Positions 28,551 through 37,883 of a DNA stretch of 61,731 nucleotides are shown here, piece by piece (position 1 is the stretch's first letter; each line of letters begins with the position of its first letter). Made by a program: the position numbers and the translations under genes. The notes under the pieces are model-generated. The model worked only from the letters and a program-made list of their open reading frames with translations. It ran no database searches and was not told where the DNA came from. The stretch lies in contig JAGRLT010000007.1 in assembly GCA_020441665.1 (NCBI GenBank), forward strand, positions 1 to 61,731, read 5' to 3'. The DNA comes from Nitratireductor sp. GTDB taxonomy: Bacteria; Pseudomonadota; Alphaproteobacteria; Rhizobiales; Rhizobiaceae.

Positions 28551-29399
28551 ATGGTCTTCAATCCGGTTCCGAAAATCCCCGTTGCCCGCCACCAGCGCAG
28601 TTCGGGCGTGGCCGACGATATCGATTTCGAGATCAAGGGCCATGAGATGCAGTTCGTCGAGGTCGAGCTCGATCCCGGTGAATCGGCGGTCGCCGAAGCC
28701 GGCTCGATGATGTTCAAGGCGCCGGACATCGAAATGACCACCGTGTTCGGCGACGGCTCGCATCAGGATGGCGGCGGGTTTCTCGACAAGCTGGTCGGCG
28801 CCGGAAAGCGCCTCGTCACCGGCGAAAGCCTGTTCACCACCGTCTTCACCCATCACGGCCACGGCAAGGCGCGGGTCGCCTTCGCCGCGCCCTATGCCGG
28901 GCACATCCTGGCGATCAAGCTCGACGAGGTGCAGGGCCGGCTGATCTGCCAGAAGGACGCCTTCCTTTGCGCGGCGCGCGGCGTCTCGATGGGGATCGAG
29001 TTCCAGCGCCGCATCATGACGGGCCTGTTCGGCGGCGAGGGCTTCATCATGCAGAAGCTCGAGGGTGATGGCTGGGTGTTCGTCCATGTCGGCGGCACCA
29101 CGGTGGAGCGCGTACTGGCACCGGGCGAGGTCATTCATGTGGATACCGGCTGCGTCGCCGCCTATACGGGCGATATCGATTTCGACCTGGAGCGCGCCGG
29201 ATCGATCAAATCGATGATCTTCGGCGGCGAAGGCATTTTCTTCGCCAAGCTCACCGGGCCGGGCAAGGTCTGGCTGCAATCGCTGCCCTTCTCGCGGCTT
29301 GCCGGCCGCATGCTGGCGGCGGCGCCGCAGCGCGGCGGCTCGAAAGGCGAAGGCTCGATCCTCGGCGGGCTCGGCAACCTGCTCGATGGCGACAACTGA
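28551..29399 (+). CDS. AIM24 / TIGR00266 family protein
   Basis: 282-residue soluble protein of the AIM24 family, a double beta-helix/TRAP-like fold of unknown biochemical role. Visible family parts are MQFVEVELDPGESAVAEAGSM near 34-53, YAGHILAIKLDE near 117, an internal IMTGLFGGEGFIMQKLEGDG near 160 and the near-repeat KSMIFGGEGIFFAKLTGPG near 220. The protein ends in a glycine-rich tail. A good Shine-Dalgarno sequence (GAGGAAAG) fixes the ATG at 28551. It lies 94 nt upstream of the DUF4956-CotH-VTC operon; whether it is co-transcribed is unclear. Confidence 0.9.
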   Translation: MVFNPVPKIPVARHQRSSGVADDIDFEIKGHEMQFVEVELDPGESAVAEAGSMMFKAPDIEMTTVFGDGSHQDGGGFLDKLVGAGKRLVTGESLFTTVFTHHGHGKARVAFAAPYAGHILAIKLDEVQGRLICQKDAFLCAARGVSMGIEFQRRIMTGLFGGEGFIMQKLEGDGWVFVHVGGTTVERVLAPGEVIHVDTGCVAAYTGDIDFDLERAGSIKSMIFGGEGIFFAKLTGPGKVWLQSLPFSRLAGRMLAAAPQRGGSKGEGSILGGLGNLLDGDN

Positions 29400-29493
29400 G
29401 TCCCGGCCGAGCGCAGCGGCACCAAGCTTGCTTTTTCACGCGGTCATAAGACAATTTGTCGGAAAGTGATTCGAGAGAGCAGGCGGGGCAGGC

Positions 29494-30114
29494 ATGGGCA
29501 TGGACAACAGTTTGGTCGTATTGGCGGCGCTTTTTGCGTCATCGCTGCTGTTTCGCTTCATTCTGATCTATGCCGGACAGCGCTGGGTGGCCACCTTTGC
29601 CCATACCGCCACGATCTGCACTTTGCCGATCGTCACCTATGTCATCACATCGGTCATTTCCGGCAATATCGCGCTGTCGCTCGGCATGGTCGGCGCTTTG
29701 TCCATCGTGCGCTTCAGGAACCCGGTGAAATCGCCTTTCGAACTGGTCGTCTATTTCGCGACGATCACCATGGGCATCGCCGCCAGCGTCGACATCTACT
29801 GGCTGCTGTTCCTGGTCTGCTCCGTGTCGGCAATCGTCGCGATCCTGGTTGTCGGCAATGATATTGCCACGAACCGGTTCAATCGGCCGCTGTTCTCGGC
29901 CTCGTTCAGCGAGGGCAATGAATTGTCGACCCTGGAAGTCACCGCCCGGGAAGCGCTTTCGGAAATCAAGAGCGACCCGCTGATGATTTCGGCGTTCGAA
30001 TCGGAAGGCAGCTACCGCTATGTCTTCGCGTCCCCCGACCGCAAGCGGCTGATCGCGCTGAGCGACGAACTCACGGCCAATAGCGGCGTCGTATCGAACA
30101 ATCTGACGTTGTAA
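29494..30114 (+). CDS. DUF4956 membrane protein
   Basis: 206-residue membrane protein. Four hydrophobic segments fill about residues 6-120. The DUF4956 hallmark GALSIVRFRNPVK is at 67-79, between the second and third helices. The C-terminal about 80 residues are cytosolic and mixed alpha/beta. In many bacteria DUF4956 genes stand next to VTC-domain and CotH-like genes, and exactly that arrangement follows here: only 3 nt separate its stop from the next ATG. The function is unproven. The association suggests a membrane partner of a polyphosphate- or phosphotransfer-linked surface system. An ATG two codons later (29500) is an alternative start. Confidence 0.88.
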   Translation: MGMDNSLVVLAALFASSLLFRFILIYAGQRWVATFAHTATICTLPIVTYVITSVISGNIALSLGMVGALSIVRFRNPVKSPFELVVYFATITMGIAASVDIYWLLFLVCSVSAIVAILVVGNDIATNRFNRPLFSASFSEGNELSTLEVTAREALSEIKSDPLMISAFESEGSYRYVFASPDRKRLIALSDELTANSGVVSNNLTL

Positions 30115-30117
30115 AGC

Positions 30118-32349
30118 ATGAAAAACCTGCCGGGCCTGCTATCGGTATGCTTGCTTGTGGTGCTCAGCGCACAGGCCGCAAGGGCAGGTTGCGACTTCGC
30201 CACCGCCGACTACATCGAGGAACTAAAGCATCCCACACACCCGCCGGTCATCGAAGTCGAGATCCCGAAAAGCCGGAAGTGGATGCTGAACTCGCTGAAA
30301 ATCCTTTCGTCGCGCCACTACAACATCCTGCCCAAGTACCGGAAAAATTTCAAGGCAACGGTCAGCGTACGCTACCCTTTCGGCACCTGTCAGTGGAAGG
30401 CCAAGGTACGCCAGAGCGGCGACTGGAAAGATCATATCGAACTGAAAAATGGGAAGGTGATCGCAAGCCTTCACATCAATCTTGAAGAAGGCAATGTGCT
30501 CAATGCGGTCTCCTTCAAACTGCTCATCCCCGAAACGCGGCGCGGCGAAAATGAGGTCTTCACAACCCTGCTGCTCTCGCAACTCGGCTATATCGCTCCC
30601 AAGACGTTTTTGACCAAAGCCTCGGTACAGGGGACGCGGGCCACCTATCTGTTCCAGGAGAACGCCGAGAAGGAAATGCTGGAGCGCAATCTTCGCCGCG
30701 AAGGGCCGATCTTCGAGGGCGACGAGGCCGTCGTCTGGGGCAAGAACTCTTCGAGCGATCTTGTCAATCTTCCGGCCTCTCTTGCCAGGCAGGAAAACGA
30801 CAATTGGACGGAAAAGGGCAGCACGTCGCTGGCGATCTCGCTCGGCGCCTTTGTACGACTGCAACGCGAATTTCTTGACTACTGGGCCTATGGTCTGACC
30901 CGCAGCGCCTTCCTCAACCCCAATCATGACCTGGCCGGCGATCAAACCTTCGCTGAGTATACCTTGCTCATATACAGTCTTGGTGGAGAGCACGCCATCG
31001 GAACAAATAATTACCGCTTCTATTACAATACGTTCACCTCACGCTTCGAGCCGATCTACTATGATGGCAATATCTCCTTCGAGTTGGGTGAGTTCCACAA
31101 GACCGGCTATCCCACGGACGCCTGGCAAGTTCTGCTCGATGAAATCCCTGAAAGCGCTTTCACAGACCTGGAGCAAGCACTGGCCAATCTGGATCGCGAG
31201 AAACTTGCTGCCGATCTAAGCATCTCGGCGCAACTCGATATCGCCAGGTCCAAATCGTTTACCGAAGCGGCTCTCGGCAAGATCGCCGCCAATTTTTCGC
31301 GGCTGAAGGCCTATGCCGAGGATCGCGGTGAGCCTCTTCGCAGGCCGGTGGCGCTCGATCAGGTGATCGCTGAATTTCACGACCGGGCGAAACTGCTGGA
31401 GGTAAAGCAGGATCTTCGCTTCGCGCGCCTGACCGATGATGGCAAAGGTGCCATTGTCGGTTGCCCTGCCCCGTATGTCTGCGAGACGCAGCGGATCGAT
31501 GCCGGCAAACTCGTCCATCTGATCGCTGACAACGAACTCGACGGCCAACGGACGCTTATCGTCGATGGCGATGCCGGCATCGATCCCGGCGAGATCACGC
31601 AGACGCAGGCGCCGTTCGGCATCATCACCCATGCCAAGGGCAGCGAGGTGCTCGTCGATGCTGCCGCAAAATCGGTCACCTTCCGCCAGAATGCGCCCGA
31701 TGACTGGTTTCTGATTTCCCACACGACGCTCGGTGACTGGAGGCTCCATCTCGAGGGACTTGCCCCCCGTTCGGGCATCGGCGACGGCGGGCAGCGCTTC
31801 AACCGTTTCGGCCTTACCGGATGTCTCAATCTCTACCATGTCAGCTTTGACGGCACGTCGATTTCGACCCGGGCCGGCCAATGCGAGGATGGATTGAATA
31901 TCGTGTCAGGCAAGGGAACGATCGCGAGCATTGCGATCAACGGTGCTTTTGCCGACGCGTTCGACGCCGATTTCTCGGACATTTCAGCCGACCGGATAAG
32001 CGTTTCCGATGCCGGCAATGATTGTGTCGATGTCAGCACCGGCAGCTACGCGATCGGGCAACTGAGCGCGCGCAACTGCGGCGACAAGGGCGTTTCGGTC
32101 GGTGAAGGCTCCACCATGACAATCGCCTCGGCGCGCATTGCGGGCGCGGGCATCGGCGTGTCGTCCAAGGATCTGTCGCAGACCGCGATCGCAGACTTCC
32201 GGGCAAGCGGCGTCGCGGTCTGCATGGAGGCCTTCCGCAAGAAACAGGAGTTCGGCGGCGGCCGCGTGACCGCCGAAAACGCCGTATGCGATGGCCGGTA
32301 CGATCAGGACGAGGAGTCGCGGATCATCGTCGACGGGAGCGCAATGTGA
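30118..32349 (+). CDS. Exported CotH-like protein with C-terminal beta-helix
   Basis: 743-residue secreted protein. Signal peptide MKNLPGLLSVCLLVVLSAQA, cut near ARA-GCD. The first roughly 400 residues look like a diverged CotH kinase-like domain: KAKVRQSGDWKDHI near 96, SFKLLIPETRRGENEVF near 136, LERNLRREGPIFEGDE near 188, and FEPIYYDGNISFE with D316 where CotH proteins have the 'pvpYDfD' metal-site motif. The C-terminal part (about 540-700) is a regular series of short strands with Asp/Asn/Gly turns, the pattern of a right-handed beta-helix. CotH domains phosphorylate secreted proteins in Bacillus; catalysis here is not shown. It overlaps the VTC gene by 4 nt. In places it is visibly less GC-rich than its neighbours. 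Confidence 0.7.
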   Translation: MKNLPGLLSVCLLVVLSAQAARAGCDFATADYIEELKHPTHPPVIEVEIPKSRKWMLNSLKILSSRHYNILPKYRKNFKATVSVRYPFGTCQWKAKVRQSGDWKDHIELKNGKVIASLHINLEEGNVLNAVSFKLLIPETRRGENEVFTTLLLSQLGYIAPKTFLTKASVQGTRATYLFQENAEKEMLERNLRREGPIFEGDEAVVWGKNSSSDLVNLPASLARQENDNWTEKGSTSLAISLGAFVRLQREFLDYWAYGLTRSAFLNPNHDLAGDQTFAEYTLLIYSLGGEHAIGTNNYRFYYNTFTSRFEPIYYDGNISFELGEFHKTGYPTDAWQVLLDEIPESAFTDLEQALANLDREKLAADLSISAQLDIARSKSFTEAALGKIAANFSRLKAYAEDRGEPLRRPVALDQVIAEFHDRAKLLEVKQDLRFARLTDDGKGAIVGCPAPYVCETQRIDAGKLVHLIADNELDGQRTLIVDGDAGIDPGEITQTQAPFGIITHAKGSEVLVDAAAKSVTFRQNAPDDWFLISHTTLGDWRLHLEGLAPRSGIGDGGQRFNRFGLTGCLNLYHVSFDGTSISTRAGQCEDGLNIVSGKGTIASIAINGAFADAFDADFSDISADRISVSDAGNDCVDVSTGSYAIGQLSARNCGDKGVSVGEGSTMTIASARIAGAGIGVSSKDLSQTAIADFRASGVAVCMEAFRKKQEFGGGRVTAENAVCDGRYDQDEESRIIVDGSAM

Positions 32350-32939
32350 GTTATCGCGTCGAGCACAAGTTCCGCCTGACCCACGCGGAGGCGCTGCAGA
32401 TGCGCAGCGAACTGATCGCCCAGGGCATGGCTCCGCTGTTTCCCGCCCGGCGCATCGAGAGCATCTATTTCGACAACCGCGTATTTGGCATGTTCGTGGA
32501 CTCCGAGGAAGGCAGTCTGCCGCGCAAGAAGATTCGGCTGCGGCACTATCCCGAGGCCGGCTCCGCCTGTTCGCTGGAAATCAAGGTCTCTTCCATCGAG
32601 GGGCGGTTCAAGACCACGCGGGAACTGATCGCGGACGAAGCGCGCGCCATGCTCGAAACCGGTATCACCGACCCACAATACGGCCTGTGCAAGCCCTGTC
32701 TGGTGATTGCCTATGACCGGGAATATTTCGAACATCGCGGTGTGCGGGTCACTTTCGACAGCGATATCCGCTACAGCCGCTACAATTCGGCGACCGTCAG
32801 GCGCGAATTTGAATGCGTCGCGGAGATCAAGGCGCCGATCGACACGCCGCAAGATCTGCTCGCCGATCTGATACCCGGCGGCAGGGCGAGGTTTTCAAAA
32901 TATGGCAGGGCTGCGAGCCGGTTGCTGCTTGCCGCCTGA
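32346..32939 (+). CDS. VTC domain protein (polyphosphate polymerase-like)
   Basis: 197-residue stand-alone VTC domain, starting GTG at 32346 and overlapping the CotH-like stop (GTGA). The VTC tunnel fold of the triphosphate tunnel metalloenzyme type makes polyphosphate in yeast Vtc4. The basic and acidic pairs expected in the tunnel can be seen: K8 (EHKFRL), R64/R66 (IRLRHY), E78/K80 (LEIK), K89/R92, R125 (YDREYF), D138 (VTFDSDI), E160/K162 (AEIK) and the SKYG motif with K185. It has no membrane segment, so it should work at the cytosolic face with the DUF4956 protein. Activity as a polymerase is inferred only. Confidence 0.88.
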   Translation: MSYRVEHKFRLTHAEALQMRSELIAQGMAPLFPARRIESIYFDNRVFGMFVDSEEGSLPRKKIRLRHYPEAGSACSLEIKVSSIEGRFKTTRELIADEARAMLETGITDPQYGLCKPCLVIAYDREYFEHRGVRVTFDSDIRYSRYNSATVRREFECVAEIKAPIDTPQDLLADLIPGGRARFSKYGRAASRLLLAA

Positions 32940-32971
32940 TGCCTCCAGGGTGCGCCCGGGAGGCGCCGGGA

Positions 32972-33727
32972 TCAGAACTGCATGCCGATGCCGAGTTTGA
33001 TGCCATGGCCGCCGATATCGGCATCGCGGTTGGGGCCGCCGGTCTCGAACTCGGTCTTGCCATAGCGTGAGTAATCATACTCGATGCGGCCGGTAATCGT
33101 ATCGGTGAGCTTGCGTTCGGCACCCGCGCCGAGCGTCCAGCCGGTCGTCCAGTTGCTGTCGGTGCCGGTGGCATTGCCCAGGGTGACGCGCGTGGCGTTG
33201 ACGCCGGCAAGGCCGTAGATCAGGTTCTGTTCGACCGCATAGCCCATCCGGGTACGCAGCGAGCCTTCCCAATCCTGTTCCGCCTTGTAGCCGCCATTGC
33301 TGCCGCTGGCACCCGAATAGCCGCCCATCACCTCGACGCCGCCGATCACCGGCCCGTAAATGTCCTGGTTGTAGCCAAGATAAATGCCGCCCTCGGGAGC
33401 ATGGTTGAGGTCGATATCCTGCGACCCCATGACGCCGACCGTCTTCCAGTCGAGGCCGCCATACAATCCGGCATAGGCGCCGCTCCAGATAGAACTGCTG
33501 GCCACCGGATCGAAACTCGGCTCGACGCCGTCATTGCCGGTATAGATATCGGCCGCCGAGGCACAGGCCGTGCCGAGCAGCAGGACGGCGCCGCTCAGCG
33601 CCATGATCCTTGCCGGTCTCGCAACCTTCACCGGTGCAGCCTGCACTGGCGCAAGCTTCGCCGGCATGCGCCGCTGCGAAATCGCGTTGAAGTTCCCTCG
33701 TCCCATTTCACCTTGTCCCATACGCAT
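32972..33727 (-). CDS. Outer-membrane beta-barrel protein, Omp25/31-like
   Basis: 251-residue predicted outer-membrane protein. The mature part (from about residue 59) has alternating strands with GAYAGLYGGLDWK, GIYLGYNQDIYGPVIGGVEV, RTRMGYAVEQNLIYGLAGV and IEYDYSRYGKTEF, and it ends GIGMQF with a terminal Phe as barrel assembly requires. This is the small eight-stranded porin/opacity type common in Rhizobiales. AGGAG seven nt upstream supports the ATG at 33727. This gives an unusually long basic N-region (about 40 residues) before the hydrophobic core at about 41-57; a start at residue 21 would give an ordinary signal peptide. Confidence 0.85.
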   Translation of the reverse strand: MRMGQGEMGRGNFNAISQRRMPAKLAPVQAAPVKVARPARIMALSGAVLLLGTACASAADIYTGNDGVEPSFDPVASSSIWSGAYAGLYGGLDWKTVGVMGSQDIDLNHAPEGGIYLGYNQDIYGPVIGGVEVMGGYSGASGSNGGYKAEQDWEGSLRTRMGYAVEQNLIYGLAGVNATRVTLGNATGTDSNWTTGWTLGAGAERKLTDTITGRIEYDYSRYGKTEFETGGPNRDADIGGHGIKLGIGMQF

Positions 33728-33986
33728 AACAGTACTCCTGTTGGTCCGCCGGGGGCGAAAGTCCCACGGGAATGGGGCGAAGTGTTTGAGGAACCTTGGC
33801 GACAAAGCGGCGATCTCGTGACTTTCGATCACAGCGTTAGCATGGCGTTAACAAGGGGTGATCGGGCGTTGGGCCGCCGCCGCGCCGGGAGGCTGTAATT
33901 TGGGCGCCGATCGCCTATATGGAACGCGGCGTTTTCATCCGCAGCGCTTCCACCGCCGGGAATCCGGCCCGTTTTCAAGGCATTTC

Positions 33987-34943
33987 ATGACCGACTATCT
34001 GCTGCTCCTTGCCGGGCTCGCCGTTCTGATGGTGGGCGGTGACGTTCTCGTCCGCGGCGCGGTGGGGCTGGCCGAAAGGCTGAACATCCCGCATCTGGTG
34101 ATCGGCCTGACCATCGTCGCCTTCGGCACGTCGGCGCCGGAACTCTTCATCTCCGTTCAGGCGGCGCTGGCGAACGCTTCCGGCATCGCGCTCGGCAATG
34201 TGGTCGGCTCCAACATCGCCAATGTGCTGCTCGTCATGGGACTGCCGGCGCTGATCGCCCCCTCGCGCTGCGAGGGCGAGGGCATTGGCCGCAACATCGT
34301 GGTGATGATCGGTTTCACGCTGGTGTTCATGGCGATGATGCTCGACGGCGCCATCGGCCGGATCGACGGCGCGATCCTGCTGGCGATGCTGCTGCTCTTC
34401 ATCACCGATCAGTATCGCACCGCGATGGGCAGCGCGACACCCGGCGCCGAGCCGGAGGCAGCCGGCATGAGCGAGGATGTCTGCACCGTGCCGCATTCGA
34501 CGCTCGTCATCATCGCGATGCTGGCCTTCGGCCTTGCGGCCCTGCCGCTGGGAGCCGATCTCACTGTCGACGCGGCGACGGCGATCGCCAGGCGCTGGAA
34601 CGTCTCCGACGACGTGATCGGCCTGACCATCGTCGCCGTCGGCACCTCCCTGCCGGAACTGGCAACCGCGCTGATCGCCGTGCTGCGCGGCAGTCATTCG
34701 ATCGCCATCGGCAATGTGGTCGGCTCGAACATCTTCAACATCGGCTCGATCATGGGGATTGCGCCGCTGATCGCGCCGATCGCGGTCGGCGGCCGTTTCG
34801 TTCAGCAGGACATGTGGATCATGCTGGCCTGCGCGCTCGTCCTGGCCGCGCTCGCCTTCTGGAACATCAAGATCGGCAAGCGGGTCGGCTTTGCGATGGT
34901 CGGCGCCTATGGCATGTATGCGGCGCTGGCCTTCCTGTTCTGA
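33987..34943 (+). CDS. Calcium/sodium antiporter (CaCA family, YrbG-like)
   Basis: 318-residue inner-membrane exchanger with ten hydrophobic helices in two inverted halves. The alpha-1 repeat is GLTIVAFGTSAPELFISVQA and the alpha-2 repeat is GLTIVAVGTSLPELATALIA; the conserved GTSxPE Glu residues bind the cation. A cytosolic loop separates the halves near 155-170. The ATG at 33987 starts directly at the first helix; earlier in-frame starts add a non-membrane extension. It is divergent from the outer-membrane protein gene, with 259 nt between them and no other feature seen. Confidence 0.92.
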   Translation: MTDYLLLLAGLAVLMVGGDVLVRGAVGLAERLNIPHLVIGLTIVAFGTSAPELFISVQAALANASGIALGNVVGSNIANVLLVMGLPALIAPSRCEGEGIGRNIVVMIGFTLVFMAMMLDGAIGRIDGAILLAMLLLFITDQYRTAMGSATPGAEPEAAGMSEDVCTVPHSTLVIIAMLAFGLAALPLGADLTVDAATAIARRWNVSDDVIGLTIVAVGTSLPELATALIAVLRGSHSIAIGNVVGSNIFNIGSIMGIAPLIAPIAVGGRFVQQDMWIMLACALVLAALAFWNIKIGKRVGFAMVGAYGMYAALAFLF

Positions 34944-34969
34944 GGGCCTTTCCGTACTGAGGGCGCATC

Positions 34970-35740
34970 ATGGCGACGGCTCGCAACCTTCCCCGAAATG
35001 CACTGGTGACCGGCGGCGCGCGGCGGGTCGGCGCGGCGATGGCGCGGCACCTGGCTGAGGCCGGCGTCAATGTGGCCATCCATTATCACGACTCGCCGCA
35101 TGAGGCCGAGGCGCTTGCCGCCGAACTCACGGCGGCGAATGTGCGATGCGTGGCGCTCAAGGGCGATCTTACCCGGGCCGAGGAGATCACGGCGCTGTTC
35201 GGCGCGGCGGTTGCCGCTCTCGGCCCGATCGACCTGCTGGTCAACAATGCCTCGGCCTTCGAACCCGATGATGCGGAAGACCCCGATGCGCGGCGCTGGG
35301 ACCTGCATTTTGCCGTACATCTCAAGGCTCCCTCCCTGCTGGCGGCGGAGTTCGCCCGGCAGAACGGGCTCGAGGACGGCCTGATCGTCAACCTGATCGA
35401 TCAGCGGGTCTGGCGGCTCAACCCCAATTTCTATTCCTATACCCTATCGAAATCGGCGCTGTGGACGGCGACCCGTACGCTGGCCCAGGCGCTGGCGCCG
35501 CGCATCCGCGTCAATGCCATCGGGCCCGGCCCGACCCTGCCCAATGAGCGGCAGACCAGGGACGACTTCGATCGCCAGGTGGACGGGCTTCTGCTCAAGC
35601 GGTCGCCGGCGCTTTCGGAATTCGGCGACACGCTGCTGTGGCTGTGGCGGGCGAAGTCGGTCACCGGCCAGATGATCGCGCTCGATGGCGGCCAGCACCT
35701 TGCCTGGCAGACGCCGGATATCAGCGGCATAAGCGAATAG
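34970..35740 (+). CDS. SDR oxidoreductase, FolM/pteridine reductase-like
   Basis: 256-residue short-chain dehydrogenase/reductase. The cofactor loop is TGGARRVG near 14-21; the Arg-Arg form marks the pteridine reductase/FolM group and NADPH preference. NNAS lies near 93 and the catalytic Tyr and Lys are in YSYTLSKSALW near 158-168, followed by RVNAIGPGPTLP. These features suggest a dihydrofolate, dihydromonapterin or pteridine reductase rather than a generic SDR. It sits 67 nt before uvrC on the same strand. Confidence 0.85.
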   Translation: MATARNLPRNALVTGGARRVGAAMARHLAEAGVNVAIHYHDSPHEAEALAAELTAANVRCVALKGDLTRAEEITALFGAAVAALGPIDLLVNNASAFEPDDAEDPDARRWDLHFAVHLKAPSLLAAEFARQNGLEDGLIVNLIDQRVWRLNPNFYSYTLSKSALWTATRTLAQALAPRIRVNAIGPGPTLPNERQTRDDFDRQVDGLLLKRSPALSEFGDTLLWLWRAKSVTGQMIALDGGQHLAWQTPDISGISE

Positions 35741-35807
35741 ACGTTGATCTGTCAGCAGCTTTCCGGCAGCCGCTTGCCGGAACCTCCGCGGGGTCTATAA
35801 CCAGAGC

Positions 35808-37790
35808 ATGACCGCCGAATCCGACCCGATTGCGAAGAGCAAGCCCGATCTCGCCGCCACCACCGGCTATGCGATCGCCTGGGAGGATGCGCTTGCCCCC
35901 GAGGCCGGCGACGGCACCCGGCCGGCGGGCGCCGAGATCATCGCGCAATTCGTCAGGCGCCTGCCCAATTCGCCCGGCGTCTACCGCATGTTCAACGCCA
36001 AGGGCGACGTCCTGTATGTCGGCAAGGCGCGCAGCCTGAAGAAGCGGGTCGCCGCCTATGCCAAGGGCGGCGGGCATTCCAACCGCATCGCGCGGATGAT
36101 CGGCGACACGGCCAACATGGAATTCGTGCGCACCCGCACCGAGACCGAGGCGCTGCTGCTCGAAGCCAATCTGATCAAGCGTCTGCGGCCGCGCTACAAC
36201 GTGCTGCTGCGCGACGACAAGAGCTTTCCCTATATCGTCATCACCGACGACCACGCGGCGCCGGGGGTCTTCAAGCATCGCGGGGCGCGGATCAAGAAGC
36301 GCGACTATTTCGGGCCGTTCGCTTCTGCCGGCGCGGTGACGCGCTCGATCAACGCCATGCAGCGCGCCTTTCTGATCCGCACCTGTTCCGACGGGGTTTA
36401 CGAGACGCGCACAAGGCCCTGCCTGCTCTATCAGATCAAGCGCTGCTCGGCGCCGTGCACGGGCGAAATCTCGCTTGAGGACTATGCCGAACTCGTCGGC
36501 GAGGCGAAGGCCTTTCTCTCCGGCAAGAGCAGTTCGGTCCAGCAGGCGCTGTCGACGCAGATGGAAGAGGCGTCGCAGGCGCTCGATTTCGAGCGGGCCG
36601 CCGTCTATCGCGACCGGCTGGCGGCGCTTTCCATGGTGCAGGGCCATCAGGGCATCAATCCGCGCGGCGTCGAGGAGGCTGACGTCTTCGCTCTGGCACA
36701 GAAGGACGGGATGAGCTGCGTCCAGGTCTTCTTCTTCCGCACCGGCCAGAACTGGGGCAACCGGGCCTATTTCCCGCGCGCCGACAAGGCGGTGGAGGCG
36801 GATGAGATCCTGTCGCAGTTTCTCGCCCAGTTCTATGACGACAAGCCGGTGCCGCGGCAGATCCTGCTGTCGCATCTGCCGCAGGAGGTCGACCTGCTGG
36901 CCGAGGCGCTGACGCTCAAGGCCGGCCACAAGGTCGGCGTTCTGGCGCCCGCCCGGGGCGAGAAGCGCGATCTCGTCGACCATGCCCTGCTCAATGCGCG
37001 CGAATCCCTGGCGCGTCGGCTGGCCGAGAGCTCGACCCAGGCAAAGCTGCTCGAGGGTGTCGCCGAGGCCTTCGGCCTCGAAGAGGCGCCGCGGCGCATC
37101 GAGGTCTACGACAATTCCCACATCATGGGCACCAATGCGGTCGGCGCGATGATCGTGGCGGGGCCCGAGGGGTTTGAGAAGAACCAATACCGCAAGTTCA
37201 ACATCAAGAATGCCGAGACCGTTCCCGGCGACGATTACGGCATGATGCGCGAGGTGCTGACGCGGCGCTTCTCCCGCCTCCTCAAGGAAAGCGAGGCGAT
37301 GGCGGCGGAAGACGGCATTGAAGATGGCGGGCCGCAATGGCCCGACCTGCTGCTGATCGATGGCGGCAAGGGACAGTTGAGCGCCGTCATGGAGGTGCTG
37401 CGCGAACTCGGCATCGAGGACCGGCTGACGGTCGCCGGTATCGCCAAGGGGCCGGACCGGGATGCAGGGCGCGAGAAGTTCTTCATGCCCGGCAAAGCCT
37501 CCTTCATGCTGCACGAGCGCGATCCCGTGCTCTATTTCGTCCAGCGGCTGCGCGACGAGGCGCATCGCTTCGCCATCGGCTCGCACCGGGCGCGGCGCAA
37601 GAAGGAGATGGTCAGGAACCCGCTCGACGAGATCGGCGGCGTCGGCCCGTCGCGCAAGCGCGCCCTGCTGCTGCATTTCGGCACCGCGAAGGCGGTCAGC
37701 CGGGCGGCTGTCGCGGATCTGATGGCCGTTGACGGTATTTCGCGCGAAATGGCACAGATAATTTACGACCATTTTCACGAAAACGGTTGA
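35808..37790 (+). CDS. uvrC: Excinuclease ABC subunit C
   Basis: 660-residue UvrC, the dual incision nuclease of nucleotide excision repair. The GIY-YIG domain begins at [19 protein letters not shown] (about 56-74). A Cys cluster ([15 protein letters not shown]) lies near 203, and the UvrB-binding UVR motif ([19 protein letters not shown]) is near 250. The RNase H-like 3' nuclease half has [11 protein letters not shown] (D near 432), [13 protein letters not shown] and [14 protein letters not shown], and a helix-hairpin-helix pair ends the protein. It has a longer N-terminal lead than E. coli, as usual in the order. pgsA follows. Confidence 0.97.
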   Translation: MTAESDPIAKSKPDLAATTGYAIAWEDALAPEAGDGTRPAGAEIIAQFVRRLPNSPGVYRMFNAKGDVLYVGKARSLKKRVAAYAKGGGHSNRIARMIGDTANMEFVRTRTETEALLLEANLIKRLRPRYNVLLRDDKSFPYIVITDDHAAPGVFKHRGARIKKRDYFGPFASAGAVTRSINAMQRAFLIRTCSDGVYETRTRPCLLYQIKRCSAPCTGEISLEDYAELVGEAKAFLSGKSSSVQQALSTQMEEASQALDFERAAVYRDRLAALSMVQGHQGINPRGVEEADVFALAQKDGMSCVQVFFFRTGQNWGNRAYFPRADKAVEADEILSQFLAQFYDDKPVPRQILLSHLPQEVDLLAEALTLKAGHKVGVLAPARGEKRDLVDHALLNARESLARRLAESSTQAKLLEGVAEAFGLEEAPRRIEVYDNSHIMGTNAVGAMIVAGPEGFEKNQYRKFNIKNAETVPGDDYGMMREVLTRRFSRLLKESEAMAAEDGIEDGGPQWPDLLLIDGGKGQLSAVMEVLRELGIEDRLTVAGIAKGPDRDAGREKFFMPGKASFMLHERDPVLYFVQRLRDEAHRFAIGSHRARRKKEMVRNPLDEIGGVGPSRKRALLLHFGTAKAVSRAAVADLMAVDGISREMAQIIYDHFHENG

Positions 37791-37883
37791 AACAGCCTGA
37801 AATCGCTGCAAATCCTTGGTCTCGGGCAAAGGACCGCCTATATGCAAACGGGAAATGAAATCGCCGCTCAGGCTGGGGCAAAC

